Origin: Rhodopseudomonas infernalis | GTDB taxonomy: Bacteria > Pseudomonadota > Alphaproteobacteria > Rhizobiales > Xanthobacteraceae | Length of the DNA stretch: 64,000 bases | Direction of reading: 5' to 3' | NCBI RefSeq assembly: GCF_022271405.1 | Contig: NZ_JAJNAL010000025.1 | Span: 1 to 64,000 of the forward strand | Shown: positions 21,050-29,810 of the stretch, piece after piece | How the letters are laid out: the number at the start of each line of letters is the position of its first letter | Numbering within the stretch: position 1 is the first letter of the stretch | Program-made: the position numbers and the translations under genes | The notes under the pieces: model-generated | Seen by the model: only the letters and a program-made list of their open reading frames with translations | What the model was told of the DNA's origin: nothing | The model's database searches: none

Positions 21050-21867
21050 CGTGCTGACGGCCTCCATTTGTGACCAATGCGGTCGGACGCGAATTGCAGG
21101 GCCCGATCGATGATCAGCCCGACAAGCCCGATCGCAACCATCCCGGCGAGAACAATGGGTGTTTCGAAGGACCCCTGGCCCTGCACCATCATGTAACCGA
21201 CACCCGACGACGCCACGATCAGTTCGGCACCGACCAGCGACTGCCAAGCGAGCGCCGCGGACACGCGCAGCCCGGCCATGATCGATGGCAGCGCGCCGGG
21301 CAGCAGCACATCGACGGCGAGCCGCCACGGGCTGGCTCCGAGCATCTGCGATGCTTCGAGCAGCACCGGATCGATCTGCCTGGCGCCGCGGAAGGCGTTG
21401 ATCACGCAAGGCGCGAGAGCGCCGGAGAACACGATCAGGATCGGGCCGCCGATGCCGGTCCCGAACCACAGCGCCGCGAAGGGAATCCACGCCAGCGGTG
21501 CGATGAAGCGAAACGTTTCGAAGAACGGCGTGACGACATGGCGGATCGGCGGCGACCAGCCCATGACGAGTCCCAGCGGAACACCGATCAGCGCCGCGAG
21601 CAGGAACCCGGCCGCAAACCGACCGATGCTCGACAGCAAATGAATCTGCAGCGTGCTTCCCGCGAACCCTTCCGTGACGAGTCGATAAGCCGCGCTCGCA
21701 ATCTCCCATGGCGGCGGCAAGACGCCCTTCGGAAGCCAGCCGGCCAGCGATGCCGCCGACCACGCGATCAGCAGCGTGCTTATGCTCAACGCAGACAGCA
21801 GCCTCAGGCTCATTGCGCGCGGATTGGTCGGACGCCGCCGGCGCACGGCCGGGAGAACCATCGTCAT
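21046..21867 (-). CDS. NitT/TauT-type ABC transporter permease (second)
   Basis: 273 aa with about six membrane spans and the binding-protein-dependent permease motif (EASQMLGASPWRLAVDVLLPG, the EAA loop). The start ATG at 21867 overlaps the preceding permease stop by four bases and has GGAGAG upstream. It differs clearly from the first permease, so the transporter is probably a heterodimeric permease with one ATPase type, unlike the usual SsuC homodimer. Confidence 0.92.
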   Translation of the reverse strand: MTMVLPAVRRRRPTNPRAMSLRLLSALSISTLLIAWSAASLAGWLPKGVLPPPWEIASAAYRLVTEGFAGSTLQIHLLSSIGRFAAGFLLAALIGVPLGLVMGWSPPIRHVVTPFFETFRFIAPLAWIPFAALWFGTGIGGPILIVFSGALAPCVINAFRGARQIDPVLLEASQMLGASPWRLAVDVLLPGALPSIMAGLRVSAALAWQSLVGAELIVASSGVGYMMVQGQGSFETPIVLAGMVAIGLVGLIIDRALQFASDRIGHKWRPSAR

Positions 21868-22652
21868 GACGCTCTCCTCGACCAGGGCATGGCTCGCCGT
21901 TCGATCACATCCAGTGCCTTCGTCATCAGCGCACCGGCGACAGCGACGCAAACCATGCCGACGACGATCATGCCCGGATAAATGTCCTGCGCCGCCATCG
22001 TGAGGACGCGGCCGAGTCCGAAGAACGCGCCGACCAGTTCGGCGGCGACCAGCGCCATCCAGGCGGCCTGCAGCGACAGGCGCAATCCGCCGAAGATCAT
22101 CGGCAGCGCGCCAGGGATCAATACATCGATCAGCAGCCGCCAGCCTTTGGCGCCATGCACCCGCGACGCCGCGATCAAGGTCGGATCGACGCCGCGGATC
22201 CCCACATACGTATTGATCAGGCTGGGGACGAAGGCGGTGAACCAGATCACGAAGATCTTCGCGCCGTCGCCGAGGCCGAACCAGATGATGGCCACCGGGA
22301 TCCAGGCAAGCGGTGGGATCGGTCTGACGAATGCGACGATGGGATTGAAGATCGCCTCGCAGCGGCGATCCAGCGCCATGGCTATTCCGATCGGAATCGC
22401 AGCCGCCACAGCGACTGCAAATCCCATCAGCGCGAGCCGCATGCTATATACCACGTGGGTCAGCAAAGTGCCGCCCGCATATCCCTTGACCGTGATCTGG
22501 TGCAGCGCCTCATAGAATTCGGCCGGTGAAGGAAAGCGGACCGGCTTGATCACGGCCGACAAAGCAAACCAGAGAACCAATGCGATGATGACGGCGAAGG
22601 CGCCGACCGCAATGCCGGTTCTGACGTGGCGGGCTTTGCTGGCCAGCGTCAT
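21864..22652 (-). CDS. NitT/TauT-type ABC transporter permease (first)
   Basis: 262 aa, about six membrane spans. The EAA-type loop reads AASRVHGAKGWRLLIDVLIPGALP, and PIPPLAWIPVAIIWFGLGDGAK is typical of the TauC/SsuC family. The start overlaps the nitrilase stop by four bases (ATGA) and the end overlaps the next permease by four bases. The tight chaining nitrilase-permease-permease-ATPase indicates one transcript and coupled translation. Confidence 0.92.
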   Translation of the reverse strand: MTLASKARHVRTGIAVGAFAVIIALVLWFALSAVIKPVRFPSPAEFYEALHQITVKGYAGGTLLTHVVYSMRLALMGFAVAVAAAIPIGIAMALDRRCEAIFNPIVAFVRPIPPLAWIPVAIIWFGLGDGAKIFVIWFTAFVPSLINTYVGIRGVDPTLIAASRVHGAKGWRLLIDVLIPGALPMIFGGLRLSLQAAWMALVAAELVGAFFGLGRVLTMAAQDIYPGMIVVGMVCVAVAGALMTKALDVIERRAMPWSRRAS

Positions 22653-23737
22653 CGCACGGCGGCCCCGTAGGTCTCGTCCACCATGGCGAAGGCCTGCTCG
22701 GGGTCCTGCGAGCGCGCCGGCAGCGGCGAATCGATCACCGCATCCTTGAGCCCCTGCGGACGCTCGCGGACGAGGCCGACCCGGAACAATTCTCCCCGGT
22801 GATAATACCCGGCCATGTCGTGATGTTGTTTCAGTTCGACGAGGCTGCGCAGATCGACCTCCGCGAACAGAAGGCCTTCTTCCCCGGGCGGCAGTTCGGC
22901 GATGATGTTGCCCATCGGACCGATCACCATCGAATTGGCCTGCGGACAGGCCCGCATGATCTTCTCGATCTCCGCGTCACCGGCGCTGACCGTCGCAATG
23001 GTCGGCTCGTCGAGTACGCCGGCGGCAACGACCGTAAACACCTTCGCTTCGAAGCTATGCGCTGCGGCGCGGAAATGGATTGCCTGCCGCAGATCGTAAG
23101 GCGCTGAGTCGACGGGATTGCGGAACGGCCAGATCGACGGATAGCACGCGCAGTGAATTTCCTCGGCCTCGCTCATCAGTGCGTAGCGGGCGAGCGGATT
23201 GTTGTTCTCGCCGCAGATCAGCCCACCGATCCGGCCGATCGACGTATCGACGACACGCAGGCCGGCGGCGTCGCCGCGATTCCACGACAGCTGTTCGTAG
23301 AACGTCGGCACCAGCTTGCGATGATGATTGATCAGTTCGCCTTGATCCGAGATCAGCGCCTGACTGTTCCACATGCAGCCGCGGCTGCGTTCGGACACTT
23401 CGCAAAAGCCGAGGCTGACGAAAATCCGGTGGCGCGCCGCAGCGCTCGTGATCTCTGCAAACAGACCGCCGCTCGGCTGCAACGCGTTGGCCGCAAACCG
23501 ACCGAAGAAGCTGTGCGCGTCGATCGGACGATAGAAGCCGTTCCAGATCGGAAATCCCGGCAGAAACGATTCCGGAAACACGATCAGGCGGGCTCCTCCC
23601 GCTGCGGCCTGCGCGATCAGCTCGCAGCACTTGGCTACTCCTGCCCGGATATCGAACAGCGGCGCGACGGCCTGGGCGGCAGCGACCACGACACGACCGG
23701 CCGGAGCGCTCGTCTGGAAATCGGCTTTTTGCAGCAT
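22649..23737 (-). CDS. Nitrilase (carbon-nitrogen hydrolase superfamily)
   Basis: 362 aa. The catalytic triad is Glu56 (FPESFLPGFP), Lys141 (HHRKLVPTFYE) and Cys175 (GGLICGENNNPLARY), in the true nitrilase (branch 1) context rather than an amidase. It converts nitriles to carboxylic acids and ammonia in the cytosol. Length and the extended C-terminal region after the core fit spiral-forming nitrilases. It is the first gene of the operon with an ABC importer and an aldoxime dehydratase, so it probably acts on the nitrile made by that enzyme. A LysR regulator is divergent. Confidence 0.93.
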   Translation of the reverse strand: MLQKADFQTSAPAGRVVVAAAQAVAPLFDIRAGVAKCCELIAQAAAGGARLIVFPESFLPGFPIWNGFYRPIDAHSFFGRFAANALQPSGGLFAEITSAAARHRIFVSLGFCEVSERSRGCMWNSQALISDQGELINHHRKLVPTFYEQLSWNRGDAAGLRVVDTSIGRIGGLICGENNNPLARYALMSEAEEIHCACYPSIWPFRNPVDSAPYDLRQAIHFRAAAHSFEAKVFTVVAAGVLDEPTIATVSAGDAEIEKIMRACPQANSMVIGPMGNIIAELPPGEEGLLFAEVDLRSLVELKQHHDMAGYYHRGELFRVGLVRERPQGLKDAVIDSPLPARSQDPEQAFAMVDETYGAAVR

Positions 23738-23806
23738 TTTCTTTCTCTTCTGGCGTTGAAATAATTTGATCGCTCATGCAGCATTTGAAAAGTCGGAACC
23801 AACAAA

Positions 23807-24775
23807 ATGGCTTCATCGGAAAATCTTAACAACTTTTCTCTGCGTGAGCTGCGATCACTCGTTACGGTTGCAGAGCTCGGCAGTATTTCGCTGGCCGCCC
23901 GCAAGCTGGGGCGCAGCAGCGCAGCGGTCTCCACCGCTATCTCGGACATCGAAGCCAAGCTTGGAATTCAGCTCTTTATCCGCAAACCCGCGAAGGGCCT
24001 TTCGCTGACCTCGTCGGGAGAAATCATCTCGATGGAGGCGCGCGGGCTGCTTGCCCATGCCGACGAATTCGAGATGATCGCAGGCGCTCTCGGCAGTGGC
24101 CTGGAAGGTGAGGTCTCGGTCGGATGCTTCACAAACCTCGCACCGATCGTGTTTGCGAGCCTGCTCGCCGCGTTCAACCAGGAATTTCCGGGCATCCAGG
24201 TGAGGATGCATATCGGCGATCAGGAAGAAGTACTGCAGGCGCTGAAGAGCGGGATGACCGAGCTCGCAGTGACTTTCGATCTGGATATCTCCGATCACTA
24301 TGACAGCGTCGTCATGGCTGAGCTGCCGCCTCACGCGATCGTGCCGGCGACACATCGATTGGCCCACCGCGAGGAGGTCTCCCTCTCGGAACTGATCGAC
24401 GAGCCGTTCGTGCTGATGGACCTGCCGCACACCCGCCAATACTTTCTGTCGGTGTTCTACAGCCAGAATCTCGAGCCGAAGATCCGCTATCGCTCGACAT
24501 CGTTCGAGGCCGTTCGCGCACTCGTCGGCAACAACCTCGGCTACGCGCTGCTCAATCTGGAACCGAAGAATTCGCAGACCTACGACGGCCGCGAAGTCGT
24601 CAGTCTCAGGCTTCGTGAAACCATGCGCCCGCTGAAGATCGTCCTCGTCTCCTTGAAGCGGACCGCGCGGCGGCGCATCGCGCGGACATTCCAGGATTTC
24701 GCGCGCGGCTTCGTCAAGACCTGGCGCGAAGAGCAGCGCCGCATTGTCGGTAGCCGCCTCTCCAAGGAGACGTGA
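23807..24775 (+). CDS. LysR-family regulator of the nitrilase operon
   Basis: 322 aa. The N-terminal winged helix (LRSLVTVAELGSISLAARKL, then GRSSAAVSTAISDIEAKLG) is followed by a linker helix and a two-lobe effector domain (VSVGCFTNLAPIVFASLLAA through to about residue 295). The gene is divergent from the nitrilase operon across only 69 bp, the usual arrangement for a LysR activator and its target. A pathway intermediate such as the aldoxime or acid may be the co-inducer; that is inference. Confidence 0.9.
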   Translation: MASSENLNNFSLRELRSLVTVAELGSISLAARKLGRSSAAVSTAISDIEAKLGIQLFIRKPAKGLSLTSSGEIISMEARGLLAHADEFEMIAGALGSGLEGEVSVGCFTNLAPIVFASLLAAFNQEFPGIQVRMHIGDQEEVLQALKSGMTELAVTFDLDISDHYDSVVMAELPPHAIVPATHRLAHREEVSLSELIDEPFVLMDLPHTRQYFLSVFYSQNLEPKIRYRSTSFEAVRALVGNNLGYALLNLEPKNSQTYDGREVVSLRLRETMRPLKIVLVSLKRTARRRIARTFQDFARGFVKTWREEQRRIVGSRLSKET

Positions 24776-24887
24776 GCGACCCGGCGGATCCGCGTGCATG
24801 CGCGGACCTTCCGCGGGCCACGCTCGCGTGGCGCCTGCGAGAGGTCTCGACTGAGAGTACTTGATGTGTCCTGCTGACCCGGGCCGC

Positions 24888-24910
24888 CCCTCCCCTTTTC
24901 GAGGGGAGGG
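24888..24910. repeat. CCCTCCCC hairpin between convergent genes
   Basis: CCCTCCCCT and AGGGGAGGG pair across a 5-base loop between the end of the LysR gene (24775) and the end of the LivK gene (24943, opposite strand). A TTTT run in the left loop edge might aid termination, but I treat it as a member of the dispersed hairpin family. Confidence 0.45.
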
Positions 24911-24942
24911 TGAAGCAAGGCTTGGTGCTGTGCCCTCCCCGC

Positions 24943-26094
24943 TTACTTGCTGATCAGCGTTACCTTGCCGTCGTCGATCTTGACCAGGTGGGTGACGGCG
25001 GGGCTCTGGCCGCTTTCCTTGCCGGCGGGACCGACCTTTTCGAACTTAATTTTGCCGGTGAGGCCGGCGTAGCTGACGTCCCACAACGCCGCGCGGATCT
25101 TTTCGGAGTCCGGAGCGCCGGCCTTTTCGATCGCCAGCGCCAGCACCCGCACCGCGTCGTAGCCGCGCGCGCCTTCCGGCATGCCGCCGGGCGGCAACCC
25201 GGCCTTGGTCCAATCGGCGATGAACACCTTGGCGGCTTCCGGGTCCGGCGCGGTCTCCGGAAACCACGGGGCGAACATCGCGTCGTGATACGAGTCGTTG
25301 GCCGCGGTGCCGGCCTGCGCGATCAGCTGATCGGGCAGCGTGCCGCCGGTGGTGACGATGCGCCGCTTCAGGCCGAGCGACTGCGCCTGCTTCATCAGCA
25401 GCGTCATCTGTTCGACGCCGGTGGTGATGAACAGCGTGTCGCTGTCGGTGCCTTTCAGGTTCGACAACTGCGCCGACACATCCTGCGCGGCGGCATCCAT
25501 CGTCAGCGACTTGTTCACCGTGAGGCCCTTGTCCTTCAGCATCTTGCCGAACTCGGCGGCAGCGCCGAGGCCCCAGTCGTTGTTGACGGTGAGGAAGTCA
25601 GCCTTCTTGATGCCGAGCGGCTCGACGAAGCGGGCGAAGCTCTTGGCTTCGGTGCCATTGGTCGGGCTGATGCGGAATACGTAAGGATTGCCCATCATGG
25701 TGATCTTGTCGGCGCTCGAGGTCTCGACCACCATCGGGACCTGATATTCGAGCAGCTTCGGCATCACCGCGAGCGTGTAGGTCGAACTCCAGGCGCCGAC
25801 CAGCGCCGGCACCTTGTCGCGCGTGATCAGCTTCTCGGCGACCGCGGCGGCCTCGGTCGGGTTGCTCTTGTTGTCCTCGATCACCAGTTCGAGCTTTTTG
25901 CCGAGAATGCCGCCCTTGGCGTTGATCTGCGCGGCGGCGATTTTGGTGCCCGCCGTCACCATGTTGCCGGCGGCCGCGACCACGCCGGTCAGCGGCTGAT
26001 TGACGCCGATCTTGATGACATCCTGCGCAGCAGCGGGGCCGCTGATGCCGACGACCACGGCGGCACACGCCATCCACGAACGTGACGAGTTCAT
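24943..26094 (-). CDS. LivK-type ABC transporter substrate-binding protein
   Basis: 383 aa from the ATG at 26094 (GAGGAGAG upstream). Residues 1-23 are a signal peptide ending SGPAAAQ. The mature protein is a type I binding protein of the branched-chain amino acid group: IGVNQPLTGVVAAAGNMVTA, then ELVIEDNKSNPTEAAAVAEK and VPALVGAWSSTYTLAVMPKL. Such stand-alone LivK proteins often bind aromatic acids or amides. It is divergent from the SDR/Rieske oxygenase operon (310-bp gap), suggesting that its ligand is the substrate of that oxygenase. Confidence 0.88.
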   Translation of the reverse strand: MNSSRSWMACAAVVVGISGPAAAQDVIKIGVNQPLTGVVAAAGNMVTAGTKIAAAQINAKGGILGKKLELVIEDNKSNPTEAAAVAEKLITRDKVPALVGAWSSTYTLAVMPKLLEYQVPMVVETSSADKITMMGNPYVFRISPTNGTEAKSFARFVEPLGIKKADFLTVNNDWGLGAAAEFGKMLKDKGLTVNKSLTMDAAAQDVSAQLSNLKGTDSDTLFITTGVEQMTLLMKQAQSLGLKRRIVTTGGTLPDQLIAQAGTAANDSYHDAMFAPWFPETAPDPEAAKVFIADWTKAGLPPGGMPEGARGYDAVRVLALAIEKAGAPDSEKIRAALWDVSYAGLTGKIKFEKVGPAGKESGQSPAVTHLVKIDDGKVTLISK

Positions 26095-26270
26095 CTCACT
26101 CTCCTCCTCTGCTGAACCAGGTTCGACGCTTCGCCGCGCGCAGCCGCGCTGCATTTTGCGCTAATAGCATAACTTTAGGATGTTTCCGGTCAACGGGCCG
26201 GGACGGCGATAATTCCGGCAGATGCTGCCCAACTTAGGCGCAGCGACGCCGTTGCGGTGTCTAATCCTAA

Positions 26271-26289
26271 TGTGCTATTTATAGGACTT
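26271..26289. promoter_or_regulatory. Possible GntR operator upstream of the SDR/Rieske operon
   Basis: TGTGCT-ATTTATA-GGACTT has the same 6-7-6 architecture as the perfect palindrome in front of the gntR gene (29541-29559), with one well-kept half (GGACTT against AGACTT). It lies about 115 bp upstream of the SDR start inside the divergent LivK/SDR intergenic region (26095-26404), which otherwise holds no gene. Confidence 0.35.
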
Positions 26290-26404
26290 ATTAGATACGC
26301 GCTCGCGCGGTGCTGCGCATCGCCCGGCCGGCTTCAGCTGCGGCGAGAGCCGCGCGGCAACGCCGGCCGGTCGGATGGCGCGCACACAAGGAGGAGACGG
26401 CAAT

Positions 26405-27160
26405 ATGGATCTCGACGGCAGCGTGGCGATCGTCACCGGCGGCGCGATGGGGATCGGCTTTGCAGCCTGCGAGGCGCTCGCGGCGCAAGGCGCCGCGGTG
26501 CTGGTGGCCGACAAGGCCGGCGCCGCGGATGCGGCGGAACGGCTCCGCAACCAAGGCTACCGCGCCGCCCACGCGGTCACCGACGTGGCCAGCGAAACCG
26601 ACACGGCCGCGATGGCCGAGGCCGCGCTGCGCGCCTTCGGCCGCATCGACATTCTTCTCAACAACGCGGCGATCTACTCGACGCTGACGTCGAAACCTTT
26701 CGAGCAACTGACGATCGCCGAGTGGCGCACCATTCTGGACGTCAATGTGATCGGACAGTTCCTGTGCTGCAAGGCGGTCGTTCCGCACTTCAAGGCGCAG
26801 CAGTCCGGCCGCATCATCAATATCTCGTCGGGCGTCGCCTTCAAGGGCAATCCCGGAATGTTGCACTACGTCGCCACCAAGGGCGCGATCGTGTCGATGA
26901 CCCGCACGCTCGCCACCGAGCTGGGCGACCATGGCGTCACCGTCAACAGCGTCGCGCCGGGCTTCACGCTCAGCGACGGCGTGCACAAAAATCCGGAGCT
27001 GGCGGGCGCGGTCGCGACGTTCTCGGTGCGGGGTCGCGCGCTGAAGCGCGACATGGTGCCGACCGATCTCGGCGGCGCGATCTGTTTCTTCGCCGGCCCG
27101 CATGCCGCGTTCATCACCGGCCAGACGCTGGTGGTCGACGGCGGCGCTTACTATCACTGA
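26405..27160 (+). CDS. Short-chain dehydrogenase/reductase
   Basis: 251 aa with the complete classical SDR set: cofactor motif TGGAMGIG (11-18), NNAA (86-89), catalytic Ser142 region (NISSG), Tyr155 and Lys159 (HYVATKGA), and the C-terminal ITGQTLVVDGG. Asp at the end of the second strand (VLVADKAGA) predicts NAD(H) preference. AAGGAGGAG lies upstream of the ATG. It is followed by a Rieske oxygenase gene after 37 bp, so it may oxidise a diol or aldehyde product of that enzyme. Substrate unknown. Confidence 0.92.
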   Translation: MDLDGSVAIVTGGAMGIGFAACEALAAQGAAVLVADKAGAADAAERLRNQGYRAAHAVTDVASETDTAAMAEAALRAFGRIDILLNNAAIYSTLTSKPFEQLTIAEWRTILDVNVIGQFLCCKAVVPHFKAQQSGRIINISSGVAFKGNPGMLHYVATKGAIVSMTRTLATELGDHGVTVNSVAPGFTLSDGVHKNPELAGAVATFSVRGRALKRDMVPTDLGGAICFFAGPHAAFITGQTLVVDGGAYYH

Positions 27161-27197
27161 CCGGCGACATCCGGGCATCCCCACGCAGGAGGCAGTC

Positions 27198-28289
27198 ATG
27201 ACCTACATCAAAGAGGCCTGGTACCCGGTGGTCTGGGCCGATCGCGTCGGCCGCGAACTCACTCGCCACACCGTGCTGGAGGAGCCGATCGTGATCTATC
27301 GGCTGCAGGACGGCGGCATCGCCGCGCTGCAGGACGCCTGCCCGCATCGCCTCGCCCCGCTGTCGCTCGGCCGGCTGAAGGGCGACGACATCGAATGCGG
27401 CTATCACGGCATGACGTTCGACTGCGCCGGCAAATGCGTGCTGATTCCGGGGCAGGACATCATCCCGGGCCGCGCTTTGGTGCGCGCCTTCCCGGTGCAG
27501 GTCAAATACGGGCTGGTCTGGCTGTATATGGGCGATGCCCGCAACGCCGATCCGGGCAAGATCTTCCACATCGAGCAATACAACGACCCGGCCTGGCACG
27601 CGGTGCAGGGCGACACGCTGCGGATCGAATGCAACTATCTCAGCCTGTGCGACAATCTGCTCGATCCGGCGCACGTGACGTTCGTCCACGCCACCACGCT
27701 CGGCACGCCGGCCGGCGCCACCGTGCCGGTCAACAACGAGTATCATGGCAACGAGATCTGCGTCTGGCGCTGGATCCGCAACGCGCCGCCGATCGGCGTG
27801 TTCGCCAAATTCGGCGGGCTGACCGGCATGGTGGATCGCTGGCACTACTACACTTACAGCACGCCGAGCTACTTCAAGATCGACATGGGCTCGTGCCCGA
27901 CCGGCAGCATTCCGGACATGGAGCGCCGCGCCGAGGGCACCCAGATGTACACCTGCCACGTGCTGACGCCGGTCGATGAGCGCACCGTGCTGCAGCACTG
28001 GTTCCACGTCCGCAACTTCCGCACCAACGAGTTCGAGATGGACGCCGACCTCAGCGCCAGCCTCGACATGGCCTTCCGCGAGGACAAGGTGATCCTCGAA
28101 CGGATCCAGCTCGAGGAAGAGCGCGCCCCGGGCTTCAAGCGCATCATCCTTGGCATCGACGCCGCGCCGATGAAGATGCGGCGGATGGTGGACAAGCTGA
28201 TCCAAGCCGAGGCCGCGGCCCCTCAATCGACAATGAGCACCAACAGCAAGCCCGCGAGAGTATCGGCGGCCGCCGAGATCCACGGATGA
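27198..28289 (+). CDS. Rieske non-haem iron oxygenase, vanillate demethylase-like alpha subunit
   Basis: 363 aa. The Rieske [2Fe-2S] ligands are Cys48-x-His50 and Cys67-x2-His70. The mononuclear iron site has His159 and His164 in DPAHVTFVH. Length and the N-terminal EAWYPVVWADRVG match the VanA/phthalate-type single-subunit oxygenases that demethylate methoxy-aromatics or hydroxylate aromatic acids. No reductase gene is adjacent, so electrons must come from a reductase encoded elsewhere. CAGGAGG lies 8 bases before the ATG. It is the second gene of the SDR operon, probably controlled by the GntR protein encoded nearby. Confidence 0.92.
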   Translation: MTYIKEAWYPVVWADRVGRELTRHTVLEEPIVIYRLQDGGIAALQDACPHRLAPLSLGRLKGDDIECGYHGMTFDCAGKCVLIPGQDIIPGRALVRAFPVQVKYGLVWLYMGDARNADPGKIFHIEQYNDPAWHAVQGDTLRIECNYLSLCDNLLDPAHVTFVHATTLGTPAGATVPVNNEYHGNEICVWRWIRNAPPIGVFAKFGGLTGMVDRWHYYTYSTPSYFKIDMGSCPTGSIPDMERRAEGTQMYTCHVLTPVDERTVLQHWFHVRNFRTNEFEMDADLSASLDMAFREDKVILERIQLEEERAPGFKRIILGIDAAPMKMRRMVDKLIQAEAAAPQSTMSTNSKPARVSAAAEIHG

Positions 28290-28423
28290 TCGAAACACAA
28301 GCAAGCTGCGAACAATTTATGCGCCGCTTGCCGCAAAGCAGCCTTGCCGCAGCAGGGCGTGCTCGTAGGATCGACGCAGCGGGAACGCGCTTTGGCTGAT
28401 CCCCACGGTCGCAGGAGCTCGAC

Positions 28424-28621
28424 ATGAATTTCGCTGACGCGCGGCCCGTCGTGCTCGACATCGCCGCATCCGCCGCTTCCGGGCTGCCGGTCTACTACCC
28501 GGCTCCCGACGTGGCGCAGGAGCCGCCCCGGCGAGCGTCCGGCGCGCAGGAGCCGCGGCGCAGCCTGCTCGGTCGCTGCCAGGCGCTGCTGCAGGCCCAG
28601 CTCACCAGCGCGCGCCGCTGA
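28424..28621 (+). CDS. Small hypothetical protein
   Basis: 65 aa. ATG at 28424 has GGAG seven bases upstream. The C-terminal part (RRSLLGRCQALLQAQLTSARR) looks like an amphipathic basic helix; the middle is Pro/Arg-rich. I do not recognise it, and no neighbour explains it. It could be a chance frame in GC-rich DNA, but the ribosome site and helix favour a real small gene. Confidence 0.4.
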   Translation: MNFADARPVVLDIAASAASGLPVYYPAPDVAQEPPRRASGAQEPRRSLLGRCQALLQAQLTSARR

Positions 28622-28658
28622 CCACCGCACGCGCCCGCATTGGTCGCGCGGCTGCTGA

Positions 28659-29426
28659 TCAGACGGCCTTGGCCAGCTTCCGCACAACCTTGCGCGGCTT
28701 CGGCACGAGATCGCGGCGCAACGCGAAGCAATTGCGCTGATAGTGGAACTCGGCGACGTAGATCGCCACATTGGCGCTATCCACCAGCACCAACCGGCAA
28801 TCCGCCGTCGGCTCGCCGAGCCCGACGCGAAGCAGATCAGCCGTTTCCCAATCGGCGACCCCGATCGTCACCGTCTGCAGCGCATGCGCGACGTCGATAT
28901 CGGGCATCTCCATGATGCGCGGCAGCGCCGGCTTGCGATTGAAGGTGCGGCGATCGCGCAGATAGATGTCGCGCGCGAGCCGCAGATTGGCGACCGCAAA
29001 CGGCTCGCCCCGGCTGAACTGCACGCTGCGCAGCTGCACGTAGTCGGCCGCCCGCACGCCCTCACCGTCCCGCAGCAGCGGCGCCGCGGCATGCTCGTCG
29101 ATGCTGACGATCTTGATGACGTTGTCGCGCACCGAGTCGATGACGGATTCGAGATCGTTGGCGAGATTGAACCAGTGCTTCTCCTTGGGACGCCCGGACA
29201 CGAACGTGCCCTTGCCGCGGATCGACTCGACCAGCCCATCATCGCGCAGCAGATCCAGCGCCTGCCGCACCGTGATCCGCGCCACCTTGAACTCCGCCTC
29301 CAGCTCCTCGATCGTCGAGATCTTGTCGCCCTCGCTCCAATGCCCACTCTCGATCCGCTGCCGCATCACCGATGCGACCTGCAGATACAGCGGCACACGG
29401 TTACGATCACGGTCTGGGTTGCGCAT
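28659..29426 (-). CDS. GntR/HutC-family regulator with UTRA domain
   Basis: 255 aa. The N-terminal winged helix contains LYLQVASVMRQRIESGHWSEGD and then the recognition region EAEFKVARITVRQALDLLRDDGLV, with the wing RGKGTFV. Residues 90-240 form the UTRA effector domain (chorismate-lyase-like fold). HutC-type regulators bind small acids or aromatic compounds. A perfect 19-bp palindrome lies 115 bp upstream of its start, suggesting autoregulation. The nearest likely target is the SDR/Rieske operon on the other strand. Confidence 0.9.
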   Translation of the reverse strand: MRNPDRDRNRVPLYLQVASVMRQRIESGHWSEGDKISTIEELEAEFKVARITVRQALDLLRDDGLVESIRGKGTFVSGRPKEKHWFNLANDLESVIDSVRDNVIKIVSIDEHAAAPLLRDGEGVRAADYVQLRSVQFSRGEPFAVANLRLARDIYLRDRRTFNRKPALPRIMEMPDIDVAHALQTVTIGVADWETADLLRVGLGEPTADCRLVLVDSANVAIYVAEFHYQRNCFALRRDLVPKPRKVVRKLAKAV

Positions 29427-29540
29427 GAAGGCAGCTTCTCGTGTGTCTTCGGGAACGATTGCGGCGACGTATCCGGCAGCGGCCCCGCTCGGCTGATCCG
29501 ATGTGCGACTATAACGGTTTCGCCGACCCGAAACATCCCA

Positions 29541-29559
29541 AAGTCTTTATAATAGACTT
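29541..29559. promoter_or_regulatory. Perfect 19-bp palindrome, probable GntR operator
   Basis: AAGTCT-TTATAAT-AGACTT is an exact inverted repeat with a 7-bp AT-rich centre, in the promoter region of the gntR gene. The TATAAT inside could serve as a -10 box, so binding would block transcription. A degenerate copy with the same spacing lies upstream of the SDR gene. Confidence 0.6.
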
Positions 29560-29620
29560 AATTAGGCTGGGGGCTCTTGGCGATCCCGCCCGGCGAGGGT
29601 GAGGGGACCATCTCTTCTTG

Positions 29621-29782
29621 AGTTATCACCCGCAGAAAATCACCGGGCGCTATCTTGGCGCGGCCATGAAAGACGAGGACAAGAACGGGATCATCGCCAA
29701 GACGAACGCCAGCAATCCCGGCATCGCGATCTTCCAGTGCAAGCGCGATGCGAAGGGGCGAGTTACGTCTGTGCGGGAGTGA
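29621..29782 (+). pseudogene. 3' remnant of an unidentified gene at the island edge
   Basis: An open frame of 53 codons without an N-terminal start reads SYHPQKITGRYLGAAMKDED and continues to ...DAKGRVTSVRE before TGA. An internal ATG at 29666 would leave 38 residues, but no ribosome site precedes it. The codon pattern and amino-acid content look like true coding sequence, so I read this as the tail of a gene whose front was lost where the low-GC island begins. I could not name the family. Confidence 0.35.
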
Positions 29783-29810
29783 CGGGGTCCAGGCTAGTTG
29801 CCTTCGGATA

